A DNA stretch of 22,931 bases from CAYLLT01 sp964591605 (GCA_964591605.1 CAZQEN010000086.1:1-22931); one strand, 5' to 3'. Numbered from the stretch's first letter, positions 8,534-15,593 are shown. Numbers and translations are program-made. Notes: generated from the letters alone by a model not told the origin.

Positions 8534-9439
8534 TCAATAGGAGAAGTTAAGGGGAACCCAGTTGAAGGGGAACTTCGGTACGCCGTTCGAGCCCGGCGGG
8601 AGGGTGGGGATCTCGGACGGCTGGGGACGGCTGGTGACCTTTGAGAAGCCGATGTGCTGATCGGCGTAGAGGAAGTTGTTGCCGACGCGGTGATGCACCT
8701 CGAGGATCGGGCCCTGAAAGTCATTGTCATCATCGAAGTCCCAGGTCAGCTCCGAGCCGACAGGGCTCGAGAGGTTGCCGGCCAGATCGTCGTTGCCGGC
8801 GTCGGTGAACAGGACGACGTCGGAGCGGCGCTTCCAGGTCGAGCTGCTGCGCAGCGGCTTGAAGATGATGTTCCCGAGAGGGTCTTTTCCCTCTGATTTC
8901 TGGACAAGCTGAAAGTCGCGCCGGTAGTCCTTTCCGCTGCGGGCCTGGGCCTCGTTGACGAGCGGCCAGATGCAGAATCCGTTGATGGCGTAGCTGACGA
9001 CGTAGTTGGTGGTGACGAGGTTGCCGTGGACCCGCTGGATGGCCTGGCTGGTCGGAGCCCGGAGCACATCGGAGGGGCAGATGTAGAAGGGAACGGTGAC
9101 ATCCACTCCGAACTGGGTGGTCTCGGCGCCGCCGAAGCGGGTGAGGCTCATCTTCTGCACGTAGGCATGGATGCGTTCGGCCCAGGCCCCCGACTGGGGC
9201 AGGTAATCCTGGTTGGCCTGCATGTAGAAGACGGCGGCCTGGCCGGTGGTGCGCAGGTTCGCGCCGCAGACGGCGCGGCGGGCCTGCTCGCGGGCGTTGC
9301 CCAGGCTCGGCAGCAGGATGCTGACCAGCAGGGCGATGATGGCGACGACCACGAGCACTTCGATGAGGGTGAAGGCCGCGCGCCGGGCTTGCCGGGCGGC
9401 GGCCGGCGGAATCGATCGGTCCACGGCGGCGAGTGTCAT
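8534..9439 (-). CDS. Type II secretion pseudopilin-like protein 2
   Basis: Predicted 301-residue protein with a 22-residue basic leader (…ARQARRAA), then FTLIEVLVVVAIIALLVSIL and a periplasmic globular domain. H-H-R-V-G-N-N-F-L-Y-A-D-Q-H near residue 255 matches the H-x9-DG region, with Q in place of G. FYICPSD matches the cysteine-containing segment seen in pseudopilin 1 (VFYCPSM). ATG 9439 is preceded by CGAGG at good distance. The gene lies 63 bases after the GntR gene and 48 bases before the sialidase-like gene, so it is probably co-transcribed with both. As in the facing operon, a pseudopilin directly precedes an exported carbohydrate-active enzyme. Confidence 0.8.
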   Translation of the reverse strand: MTLAAVDRSIPPAAARQARRAAFTLIEVLVVVAIIALLVSILLPSLGNAREQARRAVCGANLRTTGQAAVFYMQANQDYLPQSGAWAERIHAYVQKMSLTRFGGAETTQFGVDVTVPFYICPSDVLRAPTSQAIQRVHGNLVTTNYVVSYAINGFCIWPLVNEAQARSGKDYRRDFQLVQKSEGKDPLGNIIFKPLRSSSTWKRRSDVVLFTDAGNDDLAGNLSSPVGSELTWDFDDDNDFQGPILEVHHRVGNNFLYADQHIGFSKVTSRPQPSEIPTLPPGSNGVPKFPFNWVPLNFSY

Positions 9440-9502
9440 GGTGCAAGCCTCGATGTGGAACTCGGGTCTGGGCCCCTTTTGCCCCCCACCGCTGGCACGA
9501 GA

Positions 9503-10207
9503 TCAGGCGCTCTCTGCGCCCGGGCCGGAGTGGAAGTCGGCGTTACGATCCAGCAGGTGGTGGCGAAGCCGCTTTCGGGCCAGGTCGGACTCACCCGCCA
9601 GGATGGCGTCGAGAATGCTGCGATGCTCCTCCAGGGTGCGGCGGACGGTCTCCGCCCAGTGCCGGCCGGTCACGAGGATCGGGTGGACGATGGGCAGCGG
9701 CGCCCGGGCATACAGGGAGGACAGCCGCTGGTTGCGGGCGGCGTTGATCAGCGCCTCGTGGTACCGGCGGTCGGCCTCGGCGACGCCCAGGTGATAGTCC
9801 TCCTGCACGAGCTGTTCGAGCTGGTCGCAGGAGTCTCTCATGGTTTTGAGCTGACGGGGTGTGTTGAGACCGAGGTTGATGATCCGCTCGATCGCACCGC
9901 CCTCGAGGATGTTGCGAACTTCGAGGATCTCCTGAATGCCCGAGTCGGTGAGAATCGGCAGCAGGTAGCCGGTCTTGACTCCCTTCTGGATGAGGCCCTC
10001 GGCCTCCAGGCGGGCAAACGCCTCGCGCAGGGCGGTCCGGTTGACGCCGAGCCGTTGGGCCCATTCGGCCTCGCGGAGCCGTTCGCCCTCGGGAACCTGC
10101 TGGAGAATCAGCAGCCGGCGGATCCGGTCGTAGGCCTGGTCGCGCTGGGAGACCGTCCTGAGGACATCGGCAGGCTCGGTGGTGTTCATTGCGGGTCGCG
10201 CTGGCAT
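9503..10207 (-). CDS. GntR-family transcription regulator with FCD domain
   Basis: Predicted 234-residue cytoplasmic regulator. Residues about 24-85 form a GntR winged helix-turn-helix (LREAEWAQRLGVNRTALREA … LEAEGLI, then KGVKTGYLLP). Residues about 90-220 are an all-helical FCD ligand domain. D146-x3-H150, H195 and H217 fit the metal-binding Asp/His set seen in many FCD proteins, which usually sense organic acids or sugar acids. ATG 10207 is preceded by GAGGG at six to seven bases. It is the first gene of an operon with pseudopilin 2 and the sialidase-like protein. Its promoter shares the -35/operator and -10 sequence with the facing pseudopilin-glycosidase operon, suggesting autoregulation and control of both. 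FadR-type regulators commonly act this way; the ligand cannot be read from the sequence. Confidence 0.88.
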   Translation of the reverse strand: MPARPAMNTTEPADVLRTVSQRDQAYDRIRRLLILQQVPEGERLREAEWAQRLGVNRTALREAFARLEAEGLIQKGVKTGYLLPILTDSGIQEILEVRNILEGGAIERIINLGLNTPRQLKTMRDSCDQLEQLVQEDYHLGVAEADRRYHEALINAARNQRLSSLYARAPLPIVHPILVTGRHWAETVRRTLEEHRSILDAILAGESDLARKRLRHHLLDRNADFHSGPGAESA

Positions 10208-10234
10208 AAAAAACCCTCAGTTTCCGTCAAATCC

Positions 10235-10263
10235 AGTCTACTAGATATGGGCATTTCTGTCAA
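10235..10263 (-). promoter_or_regulatory. Sigma70-type promoter of the GntR operon with operator-like palindrome
   Basis: Read on the minus strand, TTGACA (10263-10258) is separated by 17 bases from TAGACT (10240-10235). Start of transcription would be near 10228, about 21 bases before the ATG. The -35 sits in CTGTTGACAGAA, shared exactly with the promoter at 2422-2450, and GTAGACTG is also shared. A second copy-like element, TTGACGGAAA, lies at 10230-10221 over the transcript start, 33 bases from TTGACAGAAA. This arrangement suits autoregulation. Confidence 0.6.
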
Positions 10264-10345
10264 CAGGCTTTGTGCGGTTGTGGCGTCGGGCTTCTGGGCT
10301 GATGGGGGGGCTGGATATGGAGGATTTGACCCGCCTTCGGCAGAT

Positions 10346-10392
10346 GGGGATCTGAGATTCGAGAGGTGAGCACTGGATGGGGGGATTGGGTT
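10346..10392 (-). repeat. Dispersed repeat, copy B
   Basis: The minus strand from 10392 reads AACCCAATCCCCCC and matches 57-103 at about 38 of 47 ungapped positions. It lies about 80 bases upstream of the GntR promoter on the opposite side from its gene. The two copies flank the whole GntR/glycosidase region in opposite orientations. Confidence 0.55.
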
Positions 10393-10429
10393 CGTTTTGC
10401 GCTGGGGATGCGGCGTTGGACGGGGGGAG

Positions 10430-10461
10430 GTGGGAAAGTGGGAAGGTGGGAAGGTGAGAAA
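10430..10461 (+). repeat. Tandem repeat, four 8-base units
   Basis: Four head-to-tail units read GTGGGAAA, GTGGGAAG, GTGGGAAG and GTGAGAAA. The array abuts the end of the recognisable part of the frameshifted remnant, as though it had expanded into the gene. Confidence 0.7.
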
Positions 10462-10610
10462 GGGCCCGGGGGCGGGGTCGAAGTCTTCGTAGTGGGCGTC
10501 GGCGTCGTCGCGGGCGGCCTGGACGGAGCGGGCTTTGCCTTCGGGGGTTTTCGGGCCGGTGGGTTTTGGGCGTTCTTGCGATTGGCTTCGATCTGTTTCT
10601 GGGTTGGCAT
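10462..10610 (-). pseudogene. Frameshifted remnant of a QIEANRxNAQ…TGPKTPEGK family gene
   Basis: From ATG 10610 on the minus strand the frame reads MPTQKQIEANRKNAQ. It then runs into proline-rich nonsense, while the next frame over continues KPTGPKTPEGKARS, then VQAARDDADAHYEDFDPAPG. Together they rebuild the N terminus of a common uncharacterised bacterial family beginning QIEANRxNAQxSTGPxTxEGKxRS (family recalled, not searched). The junction CAAAACCC has four A where five would keep the frame, so a single-base loss in an A run is the likely cause. The remnant then hits the 8-base tandem repeat and loses all resemblance. Upstream AAAGGAC-like sequence could be an old ribosome binding site. 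Confidence 0.6.
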
Positions 10611-10855
10611 GGGATCGGGTCCTTTCTGAGTTTGCGGGCTTCGTCGATAGCGGCCACAGAGATCACCGAGGCCACCGAGAGGGCGTAACCGGGGTTTGAT
10701 GCCCGAATCCGCACTCACGCGGGCGGAAGGCGGCGGGATGCCGACCCTCGGTCCTCGCGGTGAGGTCTGGGATCCCGTATGGGTAAACATGGCGGGTGTT
10801 CCGGTGGGTGAGACAGATGTGAAACGTGTGACGCCGGGCGGGGGTGGTGTGTTTC

Positions 10856-10936
10856 GCCCCTACCGGGGCTTTGGGGTTCGTTTGGCCTCTACCCAGGGCT
10901 GGCGCCCTGGGCTACCGTCTTACGCCGCTCCGCGGC
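10856..10936. repeat. Cluster of three GC-rich hairpins
   Basis: Three perfect short inverted repeats follow each other: GCCCC/GGGGC at 10856-10869, CCCAGGGC/GCCCTGGG with a four-base loop at 10892-10911, and GCCGC/GCGGC at 10924-10936. The block lies outside genes. Its look is that of an intergenic hairpin repeat of the kind abundant in planctomycete genomes (recalled). A function as transcription barrier or RNA structure cannot be judged here. Confidence 0.5.
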
Positions 10937-11039
10937 TGGGGGGGTCACGCGGGTTGCGATGGGGCACGCGTGAATTTGAGGGTTCTGCGTGTTCCTATCG
11001 TCGAGACCCCGGCCATCGCTGCGCGATGGATGGGGCATC

Positions 11040-11114
11040 CGCCCCGCCTGCACCCGCCCTGCCTGCAGCCGCCCCGCCTGCACCCGCCCCGCCCGCACCT
11101 GCCCCGCGCGCACC
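11040..11114 (+). repeat. Tandem repeat, five 15-base units
   Basis: Five units of the type CGCCCCGCCTGCACC follow without gaps: two are identical and the others differ at one to three positions. In one frame it would encode an Ala/Pro-rich repeat, but no credible gene surrounds it, so it is listed as non-coding. Confidence 0.75.
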
Positions 11115-11305
11115 CGGGGCTTTGGGGGGCGGCTGGCCGTCAAGGGAGGCGGAGACGGGATTCCGGTGGGGACAATTCATCGGATTCTAACGCGACTCTG
11201 TCATGACTGTAACGGATCGGGGATAGGTTGGCCGGCGTGGATTGGTTCAGCTCGCTGGCGGGCTATGGACGGTTCGCCGCAAACGGCCTGGTTGGAGACA
11301 ACACA

Positions 11306-12409
11306 ATGAACGCATGCACAGAGAGGAAGAGTGCCTTTACACTGATCGAGTTGCTGGTGGTGATCGCGATCATCGGATTGCTGGTGACCATCCTTCTGCC
11401 ATCGTTGTCGCGGGCGAAGGAGGCGGCGAAGGCGGCCTCGTGCGCCTCGTATCTGCGGACGTTCGGGACGGCGTTCGAGATGTATGCCTCGAGCGATTCG
11501 CGGCAGTCGCGGACGTCCGGCGCGTTCGACCATCTGCGGGATGGCGACGTGCGGAAGGTGGGCTGGGTCGCGGACGTGATCAACCTGAAAGTCGGCTCGC
11601 CGGGCAAGATGCTCTGCCCGACGAATCGCTACACCATCAATGAGAAAGTGGCGGATTACACCGGGGCGGCGGTATCCGGCGGGGTGAACCCGCAGCGCTG
11701 GCCGGGGGGCACGGCCACGGTCCCCATTCTGCCCTTCTCGACGGCGCCGGAGCGGATCAAGTCGGCCGAGTTCTGGACGCTGGGCTACAACACGAACTAC
11801 GCGACGACCTGGCAGTTCTCGCGGGGCGACCCGACGGCGCCCGACGGCTACGGCGCCAATGGCGACACCAATGATCCGTCCAAGTGCCCGCTGGACGGGG
11901 ACGGGCCGCTGAACGGCAAGCACTTTGACGGCGGCCACATCTCGGCCGACCGGATCGCCATCATGGGCGACTCGCGGCAGGGCGACAGCGCGGATTCGCT
12001 GGTGACCAGCGCGTATGCCCGGACGATCAACGACTTCGCGGATGAGAACGTGATCCAGGCAGGCGAGTATACGGTGGAGTCGTTCACAGACGGCATGTCG
12101 GTGGATTACAGCGCCGTGACGGGGACCGCCGGGCAGAAGGGGCATGAATTCAACGACATCTCGCCGCTGCACAACCAGAAGAGCAAAGAGACCGGGGGCT
12201 TTGCCAACATCCTGTTTGCTGACGGGCATGTGGCGGCGGTCCATGATATCAGCGGGGCCAACGATGAGCCGGACGGGTACCTCGGACCCTACAAGAACAG
12301 CACGGGTGTCTTCCAGATCAACGACGCCGCGCTGAAGGAGATCCGGAACCGGATCTGGTATGGGCGCCTGCGTCCCAAGGCGCTGCCGGGCGGGGGCAGC
12401 GTGGAGTAG
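11306..12409 (+). CDS. Type II secretion pseudopilin-like protein 3
   Basis: Predicted 367-residue protein. A short leader MNACTERKSA is followed by FTLIELLVVIAIIGLLVTIL and a periplasmic domain. Near residue 300, N-I-L-F-A-D-G-H-V is the canonical DG end motif of these pseudopilins, which proteins 1 and 2 have altered. ATG 11306 is chosen over an in-frame TTG at 11228 because GGAGA lies upstream and the leader length fits. No enzyme gene adjoins it: the repeat-filled region precedes it and a strong hairpin at 12434-12479 follows, so it is probably a single-gene unit. It may be a general rather than enzyme-specific pseudopilin, but that is inference. Confidence 0.8.
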   Translation: MNACTERKSAFTLIELLVVIAIIGLLVTILLPSLSRAKEAAKAASCASYLRTFGTAFEMYASSDSRQSRTSGAFDHLRDGDVRKVGWVADVINLKVGSPGKMLCPTNRYTINEKVADYTGAAVSGGVNPQRWPGGTATVPILPFSTAPERIKSAEFWTLGYNTNYATTWQFSRGDPTAPDGYGANGDTNDPSKCPLDGDGPLNGKHFDGGHISADRIAIMGDSRQGDSADSLVTSAYARTINDFADENVIQAGEYTVESFTDGMSVDYSAVTGTAGQKGHEFNDISPLHNQKSKETGGFANILFADGHVAAVHDISGANDEPDGYLGPYKNSTGVFQINDAALKEIRNRIWYGRLRPKALPGGGSVE

Positions 12410-12433
12410 GCGCGGACCGGCCGCATATCACAC

Positions 12434-12482
12434 CCGGACCCGGGAGCACTGCGCCGGAGGGGCAGTCTCCCGTGTCCGGTTT
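12434..12482 (+). terminator. Strong hairpin terminator after pseudopilin 3
   Basis: The arms 12434-12452 (CCGGACCCGGGAGCACTGC) and 12462-12479 pair over 17 bases with one mismatch and one bulge around a nine-base loop. A short TTT follows. The stem strength suits intrinsic termination although the U-run is short. It ends only 35 bases before the zinc-ribbon gene, so it may also separate or attenuate transcription into that gene. Confidence 0.6.
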
Positions 12483-12516
12483 GGCTGTGCCTGCAGGATG
12501 GAGCAGGAGTCCGGAC

Positions 12517-12705
12517 ATGCAGACTCAGGATCGTCAGTCTATCTGCAGGAAGTGCGGAGCGGTGATCCGGCGGGAGTTGTCGGCCGGCGAGGTCCCGGCG
12601 TATTGCGAGGTCTGCCGGGCTCGGAGCACCTCCCGGCCCCGTGCCGTACGCGTGAGCGAGGAAGACATCCTGCGCTGGCTCCTGGACGATGCGGAAGACG
12701 ATTGA
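12517..12705 (+). CDS. Small zinc-ribbon protein
   Basis: Predicted 62-residue protein with one four-cysteine zinc site: C10-x2-C13 and C30-x2-C33 (ICRKCG … YCEVCR). An acidic C-terminal helix follows (EEDILRWLLDDAEDD). ATG 12517 is preceded by GGAG at about seven bases, and the start fits the cysteine spacing. It lies between the pseudopilin 3 terminator and the pst operon, 101 bases before pstS, and could be transcribed into the operon. I do not recognise a specific family. Treble-clef or ribbon proteins of this size often bind nucleic acid or other proteins, but nothing here fixes a role. Confidence 0.65.
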   Translation: MQTQDRQSICRKCGAVIRRELSAGEVPAYCEVCRARSTSRPRAVRVSEEDILRWLLDDAEDD

Positions 12706-12806
12706 CCGCCATGCCCTCTTAACCCAATCTTTGCACATCCTGAGCGCGGCTCTAAAGCTCACTTCATACACTGGAATATGGGAACCTCAGGCATCAAGGA
12801 GACTTC

Positions 12807-13805
12807 GTGCGTCATTGGTACGGTACTGTTCTGGCGGTGACGGCCCTGGCGGCCGGCGGGTGTGGAAAGACTTCTTCAGAACAGCGTGAGGTGAAGGCGG
12901 ACGGGTCGAGCACCGTGGCTCCGATGTCGATGGTGGCGGCCGAGATGTTCATGAGCGGCACACCGGTGAGTGTGACGGTGGGCATCTCCGGAACGGGCGG
13001 GGGATTCAAGAAGTTCCTGGATTCCAATCCGCGGCTCCGCACGGACATCAATGGAGCGTCGCGGCCGATCAGCCACAAGGAGTCGGAGACAGCCGAGAAA
13101 CTGGGCATCCGCTACATTGAGCTTCCGATCGCCCTCGACGGGATTGCCGTGGTGGTCAATCGGCAGAACACGTTCTGCGACCATCTGACGACGGCCGAGC
13201 TGAAACGGATCTGGGAGCCGGAGAGCCGGATTGACAACTGGAGGGAGGTGCGGGCCGGGTTTCCGGATGTGCCGCTCAAGCTTTACGGCCCGGGCACCGA
13301 CAGCGGGACGTTCGACTACTTCACCGAGGTGATCAACGGCCGGGAGAAAGCGTCCCGCAGCGACTACCAGATGAGCGAGGACGACAACACGCTGGTGCAG
13401 GGAGTGATGGGCGATCGCGGCGGGCTGGGGTACTTCGGCTTCTCGTATTACGAAGCGAACGCGGACAAGCTCAAGCTGCTGGGGATCGACGCGGGTAGCG
13501 GGGAGGCGGTCCGGCCGTCGGTGGAGGCGATCCGGGGGGGCACCTATCGGCCGCTGTCACGGCCGCTGTTCCTGTACGTGAGCGAAGCGGCGTTGTCGGC
13601 CGACCCGGTCGCGCAGTTTGTGGAGTTCTACCTGACGAACATCGAGAAGATCGCGGGGCATCCGAAAGTGGGATACGTGCCGCTGCCCGCGGAGCTGAAT
13701 ACGGCGGTCCGGGCGCGGGTTGCGAAGCGGATCACGGGCTCGGCCTATGCGGGACGGGGCCCGACCAGCGCGCCGGCCGATCTGACGCAGTTGTATCTCC
13801 ACTGA
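12807..13805 (+). CDS. pstS: Phosphate ABC transporter, phosphate-binding lipoprotein PstS
   Basis: Predicted 332-residue periplasmic phosphate-binding protein. It starts with GTG behind AAGGAG at five bases. The leader MRHWYGTVLAVTALAAGGC suggests a lipoprotein with Cys19, although A-G-G-C is a weak lipobox. The mature protein has the PstS signatures D-G-S-S-T-V-A-P (about 32-39), G-I-S-G-T-G-G-G-F, D-I-N-G-A-S-R-P-I and G-P-G-T-D-S-G-T-F-D-Y-F. The first and last provide typical phosphate-contacting Ser/Thr/Asp residues. It captures phosphate and hands it to PstC/PstA. It is the first gene of the operon, ten bases before pstC. The 101 bases upstream contain no Pho box that I can recognise, so the regulator is unclear. 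Confidence 0.93.
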   Translation: MRHWYGTVLAVTALAAGGCGKTSSEQREVKADGSSTVAPMSMVAAEMFMSGTPVSVTVGISGTGGGFKKFLDSNPRLRTDINGASRPISHKESETAEKLGIRYIELPIALDGIAVVVNRQNTFCDHLTTAELKRIWEPESRIDNWREVRAGFPDVPLKLYGPGTDSGTFDYFTEVINGREKASRSDYQMSEDDNTLVQGVMGDRGGLGYFGFSYYEANADKLKLLGIDAGSGEAVRPSVEAIRGGTYRPLSRPLFLYVSEAALSADPVAQFVEFYLTNIEKIAGHPKVGYVPLPAELNTAVRARVAKRITGSAYAGRGPTSAPADLTQLYLH

Positions 13806-13815
13806 AGGGTCGATT

Positions 13816-14709
13816 GTGAGCAGAGCCTTTCACTGGTGGAAGGAGCGGGCCATCGAGCTGGGGCTGCTGGCCTGCGCGCTGCTGAGCATCCTGACGACGG
13901 GCGGGATCATCTGGGTGCTCGCGAGTGAATCGGTGTCGTTCTTCAGGCACGTTCCGGCGTCGGCGTTCCTGCTGGGGACGCGCTGGGCGCCGCTGCTGGA
14001 GCCGCGTTCGTTCGGGGTACTGCCGCTGGTGTGCGGCACGTTCCTGGTGGCGGGGCTGGCCCTGCTGATCGCGGTGCCGATCGGTCTGGCCTCCGCGATC
14101 TACCTGAGCGAGTATGCGCCGCAGTGGCTGCGCCAGATCCTCAAGCCGGTGCTGGAGATCCTGGCGGGCGTGCCGACGGTGGTTTACGGCTACTTTGCCC
14201 TGACCTTCATCACGCCGTACGTGCTGCGGCCGCTGCTGCCGCAGACGCACATCTTCAACGCGGCGAGCGCGGCGATTGTGGTGGCGGTGATGGTGATCCC
14301 GACGATCAGCTCGCTGTGTGACGACGCGTTCAGTGCGGTTCCGCGGACCCTGCGGGATGCGGCGTATGCCCTCTCGGCGACGCGGCTGGAAGTATCGACG
14401 CGGGTGGTGCTGCCGGCGGCGACGAGCGGGGTGGTGGCGGCGGTGCTGCTGGCGCTCTCGCGGGCGGTCGGCGAGACGATGGCGGTCGCCCTGGCCGCGG
14501 GCATGACGCCAAATCTGTCGTGCAACCCGCTTCGCAGCACGCAGACGATGACGGGCTACATCGTCCAGGTCAGTCTCGGCGATACGCCGGCCGGCACGGT
14601 CGAATACCAGACGATCTTCGCCGTCGGGCTGCTGCTGTTTGCGATCACGTTTGCGGTGAACCTCGCGGCGACGCGGGTGATCACGCGCTTCAAGGAGGCG
14701 TACGAGTGA
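13816..14709 (+). CDS. pstC: Phosphate ABC transporter permease PstC
   Basis: Predicted 297-residue inner-membrane permease with about six hydrophobic segments, the first near residues 14-36. The binding-protein-dependent permease loop is clear: ALSATRLEVSTRVVLPAATS, then GVVAAVLLALSRAVGETMAV, the PstC form of the EAA motif that docks to the ATPase. It starts with GTG behind GAAGGG and overlaps pstA by four bases (GTGA). Length and order match PstC. It pairs with PstA to form the phosphate channel. Confidence 0.93.
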   Translation: MSRAFHWWKERAIELGLLACALLSILTTGGIIWVLASESVSFFRHVPASAFLLGTRWAPLLEPRSFGVLPLVCGTFLVAGLALLIAVPIGLASAIYLSEYAPQWLRQILKPVLEILAGVPTVVYGYFALTFITPYVLRPLLPQTHIFNAASAAIVVAVMVIPTISSLCDDAFSAVPRTLRDAAYALSATRLEVSTRVVLPAATSGVVAAVLLALSRAVGETMAVALAAGMTPNLSCNPLRSTQTMTGYIVQVSLGDTPAGTVEYQTIFAVGLLLFAITFAVNLAATRVITRFKEAYE

Positions 14710-15593
14710 TCGACACGGCACATCCGGTTTTCGAGCCTCGATTGCGGCGCCGGCGGGCGATCGGCTATGCGTTCGGCTCGGCCTGCCTGCTTCTGACGGT
14801 GAGCGGCCTGGTGGTGCTGAGCGTGCTCCTGGTCCGCGTGCTGTCGGTGGGCTGGTCGCTCCTGACGACGCGGTTTCTGACGAGCTTTCCTTCGATCATT
14901 CATCCGGAGATGGGCGGGATCAAGAGCGCGCTGTGGGGGAGCATCTACCTGATCGCTCTCACGGCGGCCATCGCGGTTCCGCTGGGGGTGGGGGCGGCGA
15001 TCTATCTGAACGAGTACGCACGGCGCACGCGCCTGACGCGGTTCATCGAGCTGAACATCGCGAACCTGGCGGGGGTGCCGTCGATCGTCTACGGCATTCT
15101 GGGCCTGGCGGTGTTCATCCGGTGGATGCACCTGGGGCGGAGCCTGATCGCGGGCTCGCTGACGATGTCGCTGTTGATCCTGCCGGTGATCATCATCGCG
15201 TGCAAGGAGGCGCTGGCCGCCGTGCCCGATTCGCTGCGGCAGGCGGCGTACGCGGTGGGGGCGACGCGGTGGCAGGTGGTAAGGCATCACGTGCTGCCCG
15301 CGGCGCTGCCGGGCATCATGACGGGAGTGATCCTGGCGCTGTCGCGGGCCATCGGCGAAGCGGCTCCGATCATCATGGTCGGGGCGCTGACGTTCGTGCA
15401 TTCCGTGCCCAGGGGGCTGCTGGATCCGTTCTCAGCGCTGCCGCTGCAGATCTACAACTGGAGCAGCGCGCCGCAGCCGATCTTCCACCGCCTGGCCGCG
15501 ACAGGCATCATCGTTCTGCTGGCTCTCCTGCTTTCGATGAACGCCGTAGCGATCGGGATTCGCAGCCGGCAGCAGAGGAATCGAACATGGTGA
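14706..15593 (+). CDS. pstA: Phosphate ABC transporter permease PstA
   Basis: Predicted 295-residue inner-membrane permease. The EAA-type loop AVGATRWQVVRHHVLPAALP is followed by GIMTGVILALSRAIGEAAPI, typical of PstA. N-I-A-N-L-A-G-V-P-S-I-V-Y-G is the conserved segment of this family. GTG 14706 overlaps the pstC stop (GTGA) and is preceded by AAGGAGG at the right distance, which decides the start; the same frame is open upstream inside pstC but that is only a shadow. The stop overlaps the pstB start by seven bases, indicating tight translational coupling. Confidence 0.93.
   Translation: MIDTAHPVFEPRLRRRRAIGYAFGSACLLLTVSGLVVLSVLLVRVLSVGWSLLTTRFLTSFPSIIHPEMGGIKSALWGSIYLIALTAAIAVPLGVGAAIYLNEYARRTRLTRFIELNIANLAGVPSIVYGILGLAVFIRWMHLGRSLIAGSLTMSLLILPVIIIACKEALAAVPDSLRQAAYAVGATRWQVVRHHVLPAALPGIMTGVILALSRAIGEAAPIIMVGALTFVHSVPRGLLDPFSALPLQIYNWSSAPQPIFHRLAATGIIVLLALLLSMNAVAIGIRSRQQRNRTW

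Larger units (their letters stand above)
10267..11305. other. Gene-free kilobase of repeats and gene remnants
   Basis: About 1 kb between the GntR promoter and pseudopilin 3 has no intact gene. It holds a dispersed repeat (10346-10392), an 8-base tandem repeat (10430-10461), a frameshifted gene remnant (10462-10610), a hairpin cluster (10856-10936) and a 15-base tandem repeat (11040-11114). Around 10650-10682 there are also loose 9-base GTGGCCTCG-like repeats on the minus strand. Overlapping open frames give only glycine/proline/arginine-rich products. The stretch looks like a landing zone for repetitive elements. Confidence 0.6.

Noticed and set aside
9026..10369. 447-codon plus-strand open frame opposite pseudopilin 2 and the GntR gene
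   Set aside because: Covers the coding strand of two recognisable proteins in antisense and their promoter; no motifs.
11040..11114. CRISPR-like array
   Set aside because: Units are 15 bases long and contiguous with no spacers, and no cas genes are present.
10696..11190. Open frame with an Ala/Pro repeat near its end
   Set aside because: The repeat is a DNA-level 15-base tandem array; the rest spans hairpin repeats and has no ribosome site or domain.
11198..11213. CTGTCAT-GA-CTGTAAC upstream of pseudopilin 3 as a Pho box
   Set aside because: The half-sites resemble the PhoB box, but the repeat period is 9 bases instead of 11, and the downstream gene is not the pst operon. It also shares only TCTGTCA with the GntR operator.
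12719..12780. Possible 11-base-spaced TTAACC/TTTGCA repeats before pstS as a PhoP-type site
   Set aside because: Only the first two units are similar; later units diverge, so no regulatory site can be claimed.
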